64,000 bases of DNA from Streptomyces sp. NBC_00234 (GTDB lineage Bacteria; Actinomycetota; Actinomycetes; Streptomycetales; Streptomycetaceae), in NCBI RefSeq assembly GCF_036195325.1, contig NZ_CP108101.1:6820001-6884000 (forward strand), written 5' to 3'. Both the position numbers and the translations under genes were made by a program. The notes under the pieces are model-generated. The model was not told the origin of the DNA. It saw only the letters and a list, made by a program, of their open reading frames with translations, and ran no database searches. This document shows, in pieces, positions 56,947 through 64,000 of the stretch (its first letter is position 1; each line of letters starts with the position of its first letter).

Positions 56947-57420
56947 TCACGCCGCCATGGCGACGGACGCCTTGCCGAGCGCGGCCTCACCGGCGGTGGC
57001 CCGCTCGGCGAAGACCACGACCCGCAGGAGTGCGAACCGCCCGACACCCGCCAGCGCCGAAGCCGACAGATAGACGGTCTGCTCCACCAGGGCGGAGGGT
57101 TCGGGCCGCACGGCGTACAGACACAGCAGGGCCCCGGTGGTGAACGCATAGCTCACGGCCACGGTGAGTCCGGACTGGAGATGGACACCCCAGCCGCGAC
57201 GCCCGCTCCGGAAGGAGACCCGGCTGTGCAGCTCGGTCGCGATGAGGGTGGAGACGACGGTGACCAGCGCGTTGGCCACGGCCATGGGCATCCGGTCGTT
57301 GAGCAGGACGAGCACACCACTGGACGCGAGACCGACACCACCACCGCACACGACGAAGCGCACGAAGGCCGCGAGAACCGGATGGACGGTGCGCGTCGGC
57401 GGGTGCGAGGGGGCGGTCAC
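56947..57420 (-). CDS. GtrA family membrane protein
   Basis: A 157-aa protein with four transmembrane helices (FVRFVVCGGGVGLASSGVLVLL, VANALVTVVSTLIATELHSR, LTVAVSYAFTTGALLCLYA, VYLSASALAGVGRFALLRVVVF). This is the GtrA pattern, proposed to flip polyprenyl-linked sugars across the membrane. GTG 57420 follows GGAGGACC. No glycosyltransferase is adjacent, so its partner is elsewhere. Confidence 0.85.
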   Translation of the reverse strand: MTAPSHPPTRTVHPVLAAFVRFVVCGGGVGLASSGVLVLLNDRMPMAVANALVTVVSTLIATELHSRVSFRSGRRGWGVHLQSGLTVAVSYAFTTGALLCLYAVRPEPSALVEQTVYLSASALAGVGRFALLRVVVFAERATAGEAALGKASVAMAA

Positions 57421-57521
57421 GGGGGTCCTCCGGAGGTCGTGTGAAGCGGTGGTTCGATTCCACCTCAGAACCTACGGACCCGTCGTCCGCCGAGCGAACG
57501 GGTTAAACCCCGACTTCGCTG

Positions 57522-57549
57522 GGGGGTTACCCCCATACACAGGTGGGGG
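57522..57549. promoter_or_regulatory. Overlapping GC inverted repeats in the gtrA/hydrolase divergent gap
   Basis: GGGGGTTACCCCC is followed by CCCCCA-N8-TGGGGG (57530-57549). Two alternative stem-loops sharing bases lie in the 255-bp gap between the GtrA and alpha/beta hydrolase starts. May be an operator or an RNA structure; no gene seen in the gap. Confidence 0.35.
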
Positions 57550-57675
57550 TAGCCCCTCGCTCCGGGTACCACCGGCCAGGCACCCCACCCGAAACGTGGT
57601 CGAAATGCCCCGTGCGGCAGACGTTTCTACCCTGAGGGGACCAGGGAGACAACACGACAGACTGGAGGCGACCCT

Positions 57676-58725
57676 GTGCCCGATGCCCCGGAACCCGGAC
57701 CGCACGCGCCCCGCACGGACCGTCTGCACCCGGTCGGCGATCCGGACGTACGCCTGAGCCACCACGTCGTCCACGGCTACCGTCGCGCGTACCGGATCGC
57801 GGGGGAGGGCCCGGCGATCCTCCTGGTCCACGGCATCGGTGACTCCTCGGCGACCTGGGCGAACCTGATCCCCGAGCTGGCCCGGAACCACACGGTCATC
57901 GCCCCCGACCTCCTGGGCCACGGCGCCTCCGACAAACCACGGGCCGACTACTCGGTGGCGGCCTACGCGAACGGCATGCGCGACCTCCTGGGAGTCCTGG
58001 GCATCGAACGCGCCACGCTGGTCGGTCACTCCCTCGGCGGTGGCGTGGCGATGCAGTTCGCCTACCAGTTCCCCGAGCGCACCGACCGCCTGATCCTGGT
58101 GAGCGCCGGCGGTGTGGGCGCCGAGGTCACCCCGGTCCTCAGGGCGGTCTCGCTCCCGGGCGCCGACCTGATGCTGTCCGCGCTGCGCCTGCCCGGCATG
58201 CGGGCCCAGGTGGGGTTCTTCACCCGTCTCATGAAGGCGCTCGACACGGACCTCGGCCAGGACGCCGCCGAACTCGTCGACCTGGTGGACGCACTCCCCG
58301 ACGCCACGTCCCGCAGCGCGTTCATCAGCACCCTGCGGGCGGTGGTGGACTGGCGCGGCCAGGTGGTCACCATGCTCGACCGCTGCTATCTGGCGGAGGG
58401 CATGCCCACCCTGCTGCTCTGGGGATCCCGCGACAGCATCGTCCCGGTCGACCACGCCTACGGCGCCCACGCGGCGATGCCGGGCAGCCGTCTGGAGATC
58501 TTCGAAGGCGCCGGCCACTTCCCCTTCCACACCGACCCCGCCCGCTTCCTCGCCCTGGTCGAGGACTTCATGCACACGACGGCCCCGGCGAACTGGAGCC
58601 AGGAACGCTGGCGCGAACTGCTGCGCGCCGGGCGCCCGGGGGGCGTCGCGGGAGACCCGGACGAGGCGTTTCACCGGGCGGTGGAGCGCGGTCTGCGGGA
58701 GGCGAGCGAACGGAGCGCCACCTGA
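57676..58725 (+). CDS. Alpha/beta hydrolase
   Basis: A 349-aa alpha/beta hydrolase fold. The oxyanion region is LLVHGIGDSSATW; the nucleophile Ser119 lies in GHSLGGGV; Asp is in WGSRDSIVPVDHA and the catalytic His in FEGAGHFPFHTD. The C-terminal ~60 residues extend past the fold and are Arg/Glu-rich. GTG 57676 follows GGAGGC. No signal peptide; cytoplasmic. Resembles ester or meta-cleavage product hydrolases, substrate unknown. The next gene starts ~70 bases on and may be co-transcribed. Confidence 0.88.
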   Translation: MPDAPEPGPHAPRTDRLHPVGDPDVRLSHHVVHGYRRAYRIAGEGPAILLVHGIGDSSATWANLIPELARNHTVIAPDLLGHGASDKPRADYSVAAYANGMRDLLGVLGIERATLVGHSLGGGVAMQFAYQFPERTDRLILVSAGGVGAEVTPVLRAVSLPGADLMLSALRLPGMRAQVGFFTRLMKALDTDLGQDAAELVDLVDALPDATSRSAFISTLRAVVDWRGQVVTMLDRCYLAEGMPTLLLWGSRDSIVPVDHAYGAHAAMPGSRLEIFEGAGHFPFHTDPARFLALVEDFMHTTAPANWSQERWRELLRAGRPGGVAGDPDEAFHRAVERGLREASERSAT

Positions 58726-58795
58726 GGTCTTGTCGTTCTCGCCGCCACCTGCTCTTGTGTACCCGCGGGTAATACTCTTCGAGGGCGGGTACGGC

Positions 58796-59626
58796 GTGGA
58801 TTCAGTGGCTGGACAGGCCGGGCAGGACGTACGGGGCACGCTCCCCGAGGGACTCGCCGAGGCGATACGGGACACCGCCCAGGAGATCGCCGCGCTGCTG
58901 CGCGAGGCCACCGACACCGGCGCCCCCGTGCCCGGCTCCGCGTGGACCATCGGCGAGGCGGCGGCCCACCTGGCCCAGGCCAACGAGCTGATGGCCGACA
59001 TCGCGGCAGGCCGGGTGCGGAGCCACGGCGACGGCACACCGCAGAGCCTCGCGGCGGCGAACGAACGCGCACTCGCCGCGTTCGGGGAACGCGAGGCCGG
59101 TCCCCTGGCCGAGATGATCGCGGACCGGGCCGAGGCGTACCTCACGGCGGTGGACGGGCGACCGGCCGGGGAGACTGTGGACACCCCCCTGGGCACGATG
59201 AGCCCGGAGGCCCTGGGCTCCTATCTGCTGACCCACATGCTCGGCCACGGCTACGACCTCGCGCGCGCCCTGGGCCGCCCGCACATGATCGACCGCACCC
59301 GGGCCGGACTGTGCCTGCCCTTCCTGATCGCCGCCATGCCACGGGTGGCCGTTGCCGCCACCACCGCCGGCCTGACGGCCCGCTACACGATCCGCCTGTG
59401 GAGCGGCGCCCGCTTCGGAGTGACGTTCACCGACGGCGCCGTGACGGTGACACCGCAGCCGCCGACCCGCCCGGACTGCACGATCCACATCGAGCCGGTC
59501 ACCTTCCTCCTGATGGCCCTGGGCCGCCGCAACCCGGTGGCCGCCATCGCCTCGGGCCGCATCCTGGCCTGGGGCCGCAAGGCATGGCTGGCACCCCGCT
59601 TCCCGGGACTGTTCAGGGCGCCGTGA
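58796..59626 (+). CDS. Maleylpyruvate isomerase/mycothiol-dependent-type protein with SCP2-like domain
   Basis: A 276-aa protein. The N-terminal DinB-like helical domain shows WTIGEAAAHLAQANELMADIA (His metal ligand) and LLTHMLGHGYDLARALGRPHMID (His-x6-Asp pair), the pattern of mycothiol-dependent isomerases. The C-terminal ~90 residues resemble an SCP2 sterol-carrier-like domain (YTIRLWSGARFGVTFTDGAVTVT). GTG 58796 is preferred, preceded by GAGGGCGGG; the frame is open back to a TTG at 58730. Function inferred from family only. Confidence 0.8.
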   Translation: MDSVAGQAGQDVRGTLPEGLAEAIRDTAQEIAALLREATDTGAPVPGSAWTIGEAAAHLAQANELMADIAAGRVRSHGDGTPQSLAAANERALAAFGEREAGPLAEMIADRAEAYLTAVDGRPAGETVDTPLGTMSPEALGSYLLTHMLGHGYDLARALGRPHMIDRTRAGLCLPFLIAAMPRVAVAATTAGLTARYTIRLWSGARFGVTFTDGAVTVTPQPPTRPDCTIHIEPVTFLLMALGRRNPVAAIASGRILAWGRKAWLAPRFPGLFRAP

Positions 59627-59806
59627 GCCGGCGGGGCGGGCTCGTCCGGAACCAGCCCGGAGTGAAGCGGGACGAAGTCCCCAACTGCCCCTGCAGGGTG
59701 GACTTTCGCTCAGTGCTCCGACATTCTGTGCGGACTTTGATCGCGGCTCACCGTCGATCCGCGAGTCGGTCCGCGAGTCCGTCCTTCGTGCGCAAGGGGA
59801 ACCGCC

Positions 59807-60637
59807 ATGAGCTCGTCCCGCCTGCCCTCCCGCCGGATCGCCGTGGTCTGTGCGGCCGTCGCGCTCGCTCTGCCGCTCAGTGCCTGCAGCAGCAGTGACG
59901 ACGGGGCGACCGTCAAGGGTGCGAAGCTGGTCAAGTCCGGCCAGATCACCACCTGTACGCATCTGCCGTACGCGCCCTTCCAGTCCGAGAAGGACGGCGA
60001 GGTCGTCGGGTTCGACGTCTCGATGATCGATCTGGTCGCGGAGGACCTGGGCGTGAAGCAGGTCGTCGTGGACAAGTCGTTCGAGACGATCAAGACCGGC
60101 GCCGACCTCAACGCCGGCGTCTGCGACGTGGCCGCGGCCGGCATGACCATCACCGACGAGCGCAAGCAGAACCTGGACTTCTCCGTCCCGTACTTCGACG
60201 CCACCCAGGCCCTGTTGGCCCAGAAGGGCGTCAAGGCGGCGACCGTCGAGGACATCACCGGGCAGAAGCTCAGGCTCGGCTCGCAGTCCTCCACCACCGG
60301 TGAGGACTTCGCCCGTGAGCACGGTGCCGACCCGCAGTCCTTCGAGAGCTCCGACGCCGAGCTGAACGGGCTGCGCACCGGTCAGGTGGACGTCATCGTC
60401 CAGGACTATCCGGTCGTGCAGAACTGGCTCAAGGACCCCGCGAACTCGGCCAAGTTCGAGATCGTCGGCAATCTCGACACCGGTGAGCAGTACGGCTTCG
60501 CGGTCCGCAAGGACGGCAACGCCAAGCTGCTCGCTTTGATCGACCAGGCCATCAAGGACGCGAAGGCGGACGGTACGTACAAGAAGCTGTACGAGCAGTG
60601 GATCGGGCCCATGCCGAAGGGTGCCGACGCCCAGTGA
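59807..60637 (+). CDS. Polar amino-acid ABC transporter substrate-binding lipoprotein
   Basis: A 276-aa binding protein with a lipobox (LPLSACSSS, Cys ~26). The mature part is a type-2 periplasmic-binding fold (ITTCTHLPYAPFQSEKDGEVVGFDVSMIDLVAEDLG; LRLGSQSSTTGEDFA; VIVQDYPVVQNWL). It delivers an amino acid or related polar solute to the permease encoded next. ATG 59807 follows AAGGGGA; the stop overlaps the permease start as GTGA. The 180-bp gap upstream contains no gene. Confidence 0.9.
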   Translation: MSSSRLPSRRIAVVCAAVALALPLSACSSSDDGATVKGAKLVKSGQITTCTHLPYAPFQSEKDGEVVGFDVSMIDLVAEDLGVKQVVVDKSFETIKTGADLNAGVCDVAAAGMTITDERKQNLDFSVPYFDATQALLAQKGVKAATVEDITGQKLRLGSQSSTTGEDFAREHGADPQSFESSDAELNGLRTGQVDVIVQDYPVVQNWLKDPANSAKFEIVGNLDTGEQYGFAVRKDGNAKLLALIDQAIKDAKADGTYKKLYEQWIGPMPKGADAQ

Positions 60638-61476
60638 CCACCCTGACCACCGGTAAGGACCGGGAGGAGACGGCTGCGCGGCCCCGGATGTCGCCGCGTC
60701 GCCGGCGCCGTATCTCCCGCGGGGTGCAGTACGCCGTCTTCGTGATCGCCGTGGTGGTCGTGGGCGCGCTGGCCGACTGGAGGCAGCTCCAGGAGCAGTT
60801 TCTCGACCTGTCGGTCGCCCGGCGGCTCTTCCCCGAGCTCATCACGATCGCGCTGCGCAACACCGTGGTGTACACGCTGACCGGCTTCGGCGTCGGACTC
60901 GTACTGGGGCTCGTCGTCGCGCTCATGCGGCTGTCGTCCGTCGCTCCCTACCGGTGGCTCGCGATCGCGTACATCGAGTTCTTCCGTGGTCTTCCCGCCC
61001 TGCTGATCTTCATATTCGTGGGGGTCGGAGTCCCGCTCGCCTTCCCGGGGATCGTCTTCCCCGGGGAGACGTACGGGCAGGTCGCCTGCGCCCTCGGCCT
61101 GGTCGCCGCCGCGTACATGGCGGAGACCATCCGGGCCGGCATCCAGGCGGTGCCGCGCGGACAGCTGGAGGCGGCGCGCACGCTGGGCATGTCGTACGCC
61201 ACCGCGATGCGGTCGATCGTGATCCCTCAGGCGTTCCGGATCGTCGTGCCGCCGCTCACCAACGAAATGGTCCTGCTCTTCAAGGACTCCTCGCTGGTGC
61301 TCTTCCTCGGTGTCACGCTCCAGCAGCGTGAACTCACCAAGTTCGGCCGTGACTTGGCTGGTACGACGGCCAACACGACCCCCATCTTCGTCGCGGGGCT
61401 GTGCTACCTCCTGGTCACGGTGCCGCTCGGATATCTCGTACGGCGCCTGGAGGCCCGTCATGCACAGGCGAGGTGA
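60634..61476 (+). CDS. Polar amino-acid ABC transporter permease (HisM/GlnP type)
   Basis: A 280-aa permease. Its hydrophilic N-terminus is RPRMSPRRRRRISRGVQYAV, and about five helices follow. The EAA-like motif is GQLEAARTLGMSYATAMRSIVIPQAFRIVVPPL. GTG 60634 was chosen for the GTGA overlap with the binding-protein stop. Forms a channel, probably as a homodimer, with the ATPase encoded next. Confidence 0.9.
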   Translation: MTTLTTGKDREETAARPRMSPRRRRRISRGVQYAVFVIAVVVVGALADWRQLQEQFLDLSVARRLFPELITIALRNTVVYTLTGFGVGLVLGLVVALMRLSSVAPYRWLAIAYIEFFRGLPALLIFIFVGVGVPLAFPGIVFPGETYGQVACALGLVAAAYMAETIRAGIQAVPRGQLEAARTLGMSYATAMRSIVIPQAFRIVVPPLTNEMVLLFKDSSLVLFLGVTLQQRELTKFGRDLAGTTANTTPIFVAGLCYLLVTVPLGYLVRRLEARHAQAR

Positions 61477-61483
61477 TCACGGG

Positions 61484-62251
61484 ATGGCGGACGCCGCCGC
61501 GGCGATCGAGATCCGGGGGCTGCGCAAGTCGTTCGGCGACGTCGAAGTCCTGCGCGGCATCGACTTCACGGTCGCGCCCGGCGAGGTCGTCTGTGTCGTA
61601 GGCCCCTCGGGGTCCGGGAAGTCGACCCTGCTGCGCTGTGTGAATCTCCTGGAGGAGCCGACCAGCGGCACGGTCACCGTCGGCGGTGTCGACATGACCG
61701 ATCCGGACGTCGACATCGACGCGATGCGCCGGCGGATCGGCATGGTGTTCCAACAGTTCAACCTCTTCCCCCATCTGAACGTCCTGGACAACCTGACGAT
61801 CGCCCAGCGCCGGGTGCTCGGGCGGGGCAGGGAGGAAGCCGCCCGCGTCGCCCGGGAGAACCTCGCCAAGGTCGGCCTGGCCGACCGCGAGGACGGATTC
61901 CCCTCGCAGCTCTCCGGGGGGCAGCAGCAGCGTGTGGCCATTGCGCGGGCCCTCTCGATGGGCCCCGGCCTGATGCTCTTCGACGAGCCCACCAGCGCGC
62001 TCGACCCCGAGCTGGTCGGCGACGTCCTCGGGGTCATGCGCACCCTCGCGGACGAGGGCATGACGATGATGGTCGTCACCCACGAGATGGGCTTCGCCCG
62101 TGACGTGGCCGACCGCGTGGTCTTCATGGACGACGGCCGAGTCGTGGAACAGGGGCCCCCGGAGGAGGTCCTGACCCGGCCGGAACACGCCCGGACCAAG
62201 GCGTTCCTCGCCCGGGTCCTGCACCCGGACGCGGTGCGGCCCGAGGCCTGA
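61484..62251 (+). CDS. Polar amino-acid ABC transporter ATP-binding protein (GlnQ/HisP type)
   Basis: A 255-aa ABC ATPase: Walker A GPSGSGKST (~residues 39-47), Q-loop VFQQFNLFPHLNVLDN, signature LSGGQQQRVAIARAL, Walker B LMLFDEPTSALDPE and switch His VVTHEMGFARD. Near full-length identity to the GlnQ pattern. ATG 61484 is 8 bases after AGGTGA; an in-frame ATG at 61460 overlaps the permease end and is less likely. Confidence 0.92.
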   Translation: MADAAAAIEIRGLRKSFGDVEVLRGIDFTVAPGEVVCVVGPSGSGKSTLLRCVNLLEEPTSGTVTVGGVDMTDPDVDIDAMRRRIGMVFQQFNLFPHLNVLDNLTIAQRRVLGRGREEAARVARENLAKVGLADREDGFPSQLSGGQQQRVAIARALSMGPGLMLFDEPTSALDPELVGDVLGVMRTLADEGMTMMVVTHEMGFARDVADRVVFMDDGRVVEQGPPEEVLTRPEHARTKAFLARVLHPDAVRPEA

Positions 62252-62464
62252 GGTCAGGGGCGGCCGTCCCCGTGTGACTCATCTGCGTCATTGGCACGGA
62301 GACGCCACCCGAGTGCGTTGTCAGGCGTCACGGGGTCCGCGACGATCTCGTCAGCGGATGTGGCCGGGGAGAGGACCTGCGAGCCCTCCCGGCCAGATCC
62401 GGCACGGGGCGGCGGTCAAGGACCTCGCTCCTCCCTGACCCACGGCCTCGCCTAAGGAATCCGC

Positions 62465-64000
62465 ATGCCATCCACCGTCTCGCCGCCCCGTCGGCGGCGC
62501 CGAAGAACCGTCTTCGCCCTGGCCCTCGCCCTCGCGGTCGGTCTCGGGCAGGCCCCCGTGTCGGCCGTGGAACCGGGAGCCGGGCCTGACGGGCCCGCAG
62601 CGGCGGTGGTGAGCGCGAAGGTCGATCCCTCGTTGCGGTCGTCGGCCTCCGGTGTCTCGTCCTTCTGGGCCGTGCTCGACGAGGCCGATCTGTCCGGTGC
62701 GGCCGGGAAGCGGGGCAAGGCGGCCAAGGGCCGGTACGTGATGGACCGGAAGAAGGCGCATGCCGACGAGCGGCAGGCCGGTTTGCGGGCTCTGCTCAAG
62801 GACCGGGGGGCTGCGTTCACGTCGTACTGGCTCGTCGACGCGGTACGGGTGAAGGGGGACCGGAAGCTTCTCGACGAGGTCGCCGCCCTGCCGGAGGTGA
62901 AGCACGTTCTGCCCGTGCGGAGTTACTCGCTCGTCGATCCCGCGCCGGCCGCGCCGACCCGGGCCACGGCCACCGCGGCGGACGGCACCGAGTGGGGTGT
63001 GGCCGCCGTCGGGGCGCCCGAGGTGTGGGAGAAGTACGGGACCCGGGGTGAGGGCATCACTGTTGCCAACATCGACACCGGTGTGGACGTGAACCATCCC
63101 GCGCTCGCCGCCAACTACCGTGGCAGCAAGGGCGGTGACGGCAGGGACGACGCGTACAACTGGTTCGATCCGACGGGCAACTGCGGTGGGGCGGGACCGT
63201 GCGACAACAACCGGCACGGCACCCACACCATGGGGACCATGGTCGGCGCCGGTGGGACCGGTGTGGCGCCCGGTGCCACCTGGATCGCGGCCAAGGGGTG
63301 CGGGACGAGCTCCTGCGCGGACTACGACCTCGTCGCGGCGGGTCAGTGGATTCTCGCCCCGACCGACAGCGCGGGCAGGAACCCGCGACCCGACCTGGCG
63401 CCGGACATCGTCAACAACTCCTGGGGCGGCGGGCAGCGTTCGTTCTGGTACCGCCCGGTCATCGACGCTTGGGTGGCTGCCGGCATCTTCCCCGCCTTCT
63501 CGGCCGGAAACGAAGGCCCCGGGTGCGATACCGCCACTTCGCCCGGTGACAACGACGGGAGCTACTCCGTCGCCGCGTACGACGCGGAGGGGAAGATCGC
63601 GCCGTTCTCCAGCCGTGCCGGTGCCGGTCAGGAGGGCAAGCCCGACATCGCCGCACCGGGGGTGAACGTCCGCTCCACGCTTCCGGGCGGCGGCTACGGG
63701 CTGCTGAGCGGTACGTCCATGGCCTCGCCCCATGTGGCGGGCGCGGTGGCCCTGTTGTGGTCGGCGGCGCCCGGGCTCGTCCGTGATGTCCCCGGTACCC
63801 GCGCACTCCTCGACGGATCCGCGGCCGACGTGGACGACACCTCGTGCGGCGGCACGGCCGCCGACAACCGGGTGTGGGGCGAAGGGAAGCTGGACGTCCT
63901 CGCGGCGGTGGACGCGGCGCCGAAGACCGCTGCCGGAACGCTGGCCGGCACGGTGACGGGCCCCGACGGCGCCCTGGCCGGAGCCGAGGTCGTCGTGACC
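62465..64000 (+). CDS. Secreted S8 (subtilisin-like) serine protease (partial)
   Basis: The gene runs off the right edge with ~512 residues visible. An Arg-rich signal peptide (PPRRRRRRTVFALALALAVGLGQ) is followed by an I9-like propeptide with DRKKAHADERQ. The catalytic domain has Asp204 (NIDTGVD), His251 (NRHGTHT), the oxyanion Asn in FPAFSAGNEG and Ser418 (GTSMASPHVAG). The end of the visible part (GTVTGPDGALAGAEVVVT) begins a carboxypeptidase-regulatory-like beta-sandwich, so the full protein is longer and multidomain. The 62252-62464 leader holds no gene. Confidence 0.9.
   Translation, partial: MPSTVSPPRRRRRRTVFALALALAVGLGQAPVSAVEPGAGPDGPAAAVVSAKVDPSLRSSASGVSSFWAVLDEADLSGAAGKRGKAAKGRYVMDRKKAHADERQAGLRALLKDRGAAFTSYWLVDAVRVKGDRKLLDEVAALPEVKHVLPVRSYSLVDPAPAAPTRATATAADGTEWGVAAVGAPEVWEKYGTRGEGITVANIDTGVDVNHPALAANYRGSKGGDGRDDAYNWFDPTGNCGGAGPCDNNRHGTHTMGTMVGAGGTGVAPGATWIAAKGCGTSSCADYDLVAAGQWILAPTDSAGRNPRPDLAPDIVNNSWGGGQRSFWYRPVIDAWVAAGIFPAFSAGNEGPGCDTATSPGDNDGSYSVAAYDAEGKIAPFSSRAGAGQEGKPDIAAPGVNVRSTLPGGGYGLLSGTSMASPHVAGAVALLWSAAPGLVRDVPGTRALLDGSAADVDDTSCGGTAADNRVWGEGKLDVLAAVDAAPKTAAGTLAGTVTGPDGALAGAEVVVT

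Overview
The window is high-GC DNA with the usual marks of a Streptomyces-type actinobacterial chromosome. GC at third codon positions is very high, GTG starts and 4-base stop/start overlaps (ATGA, GTGA) are common, signal peptides are long and arginine-rich, and terminators are GC hairpins that mostly lack a U-run. I see no transposase, integrase, CRISPR array or rRNA. There is one tRNA, tRNA-Leu(GAG).

Layout. (A) 1-5.7 kb: a formate dehydrogenase operon on the minus strand (ketopantoate-reductase-like protein, molybdopterin catalytic subunit, NuoE/NuoF-type fusion cut by the left edge), divergent from a ketoacyl synthase III-like gene and a FadR-type GntR regulator. (B) 5.9-13.2 kb: a ROK regulator, a ribose-type (CUT2) sugar ABC transporter, a Gfo/Idh dehydrogenase and a TIM-barrel isomerase. 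(C) 13.6-17.3 kb: a 1242-aa secreted protein combining GSDH propeller, PKD, carbohydrate-binding, ThuA and DUF1080 (3-keto-glycoside) domains. (D) 17.5-25.9 kb: a tightly packed operon with an inositol-3-phosphate synthase followed by the Ebo set (UbiA-type EboC, EboA, TatD-type EboB, EboE, phosphatase-like EboF) and two more TIM-barrel isomerases. (E) 26.0-34.8 kb: an oxalate/formyl-CoA locus (OFA transporter, ADP-forming acyl-CoA ligase, formyl-CoA transferase, ThDP-dependent acyl-CoA lyase) divergent from a sucCD pair. (F) 35-44.3 kb: aldehyde dehydrogenase, DUF2254 membrane protein, tRNA-Leu, a Cys-repeat secreted protein, a divergent MarR/MFS pair, an N-formylglutamate amidohydrolase-like protein and a secreted sphingomyelinase-like phosphodiesterase. 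(G) 44.4-52.6 kb: a four-gene Wadjet type II (JetABCD) anti-plasmid system with every junction an ATGA overlap. (H) 52.8-64 kb: PhoX-like phosphatase, M4 metalloprotease, GtrA, alpha/beta hydrolase, mycothiol-dependent isomerase-like protein, a polar amino-acid ABC transporter and a subtilisin-like protease cut by the right edge.

How the parts connect. Two links come from the DNA itself. First, a bipartite element with identical 25-bp spacing lies upstream of both the ROK gene (5804-5847) and the secreted ThuA/DUF1080 gene (13386-13429), so the sugar importer and the secreted enzyme look co-regulated. Second, related TACAGT/ACTGTA sites lie in the panE/KAS III gap, before the GntR gene, and in the oxc/sucC gap 28 kb away. 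This suggests one GntR regulon joining formyl-CoA production to formate oxidation. The best candidate for an under-described system is the Ebo operon in (D), where an inositol-3-phosphate synthase sits where other Ebo clusters carry EboD, a dehydroquinate-synthase-like sugar-phosphate cyclase.
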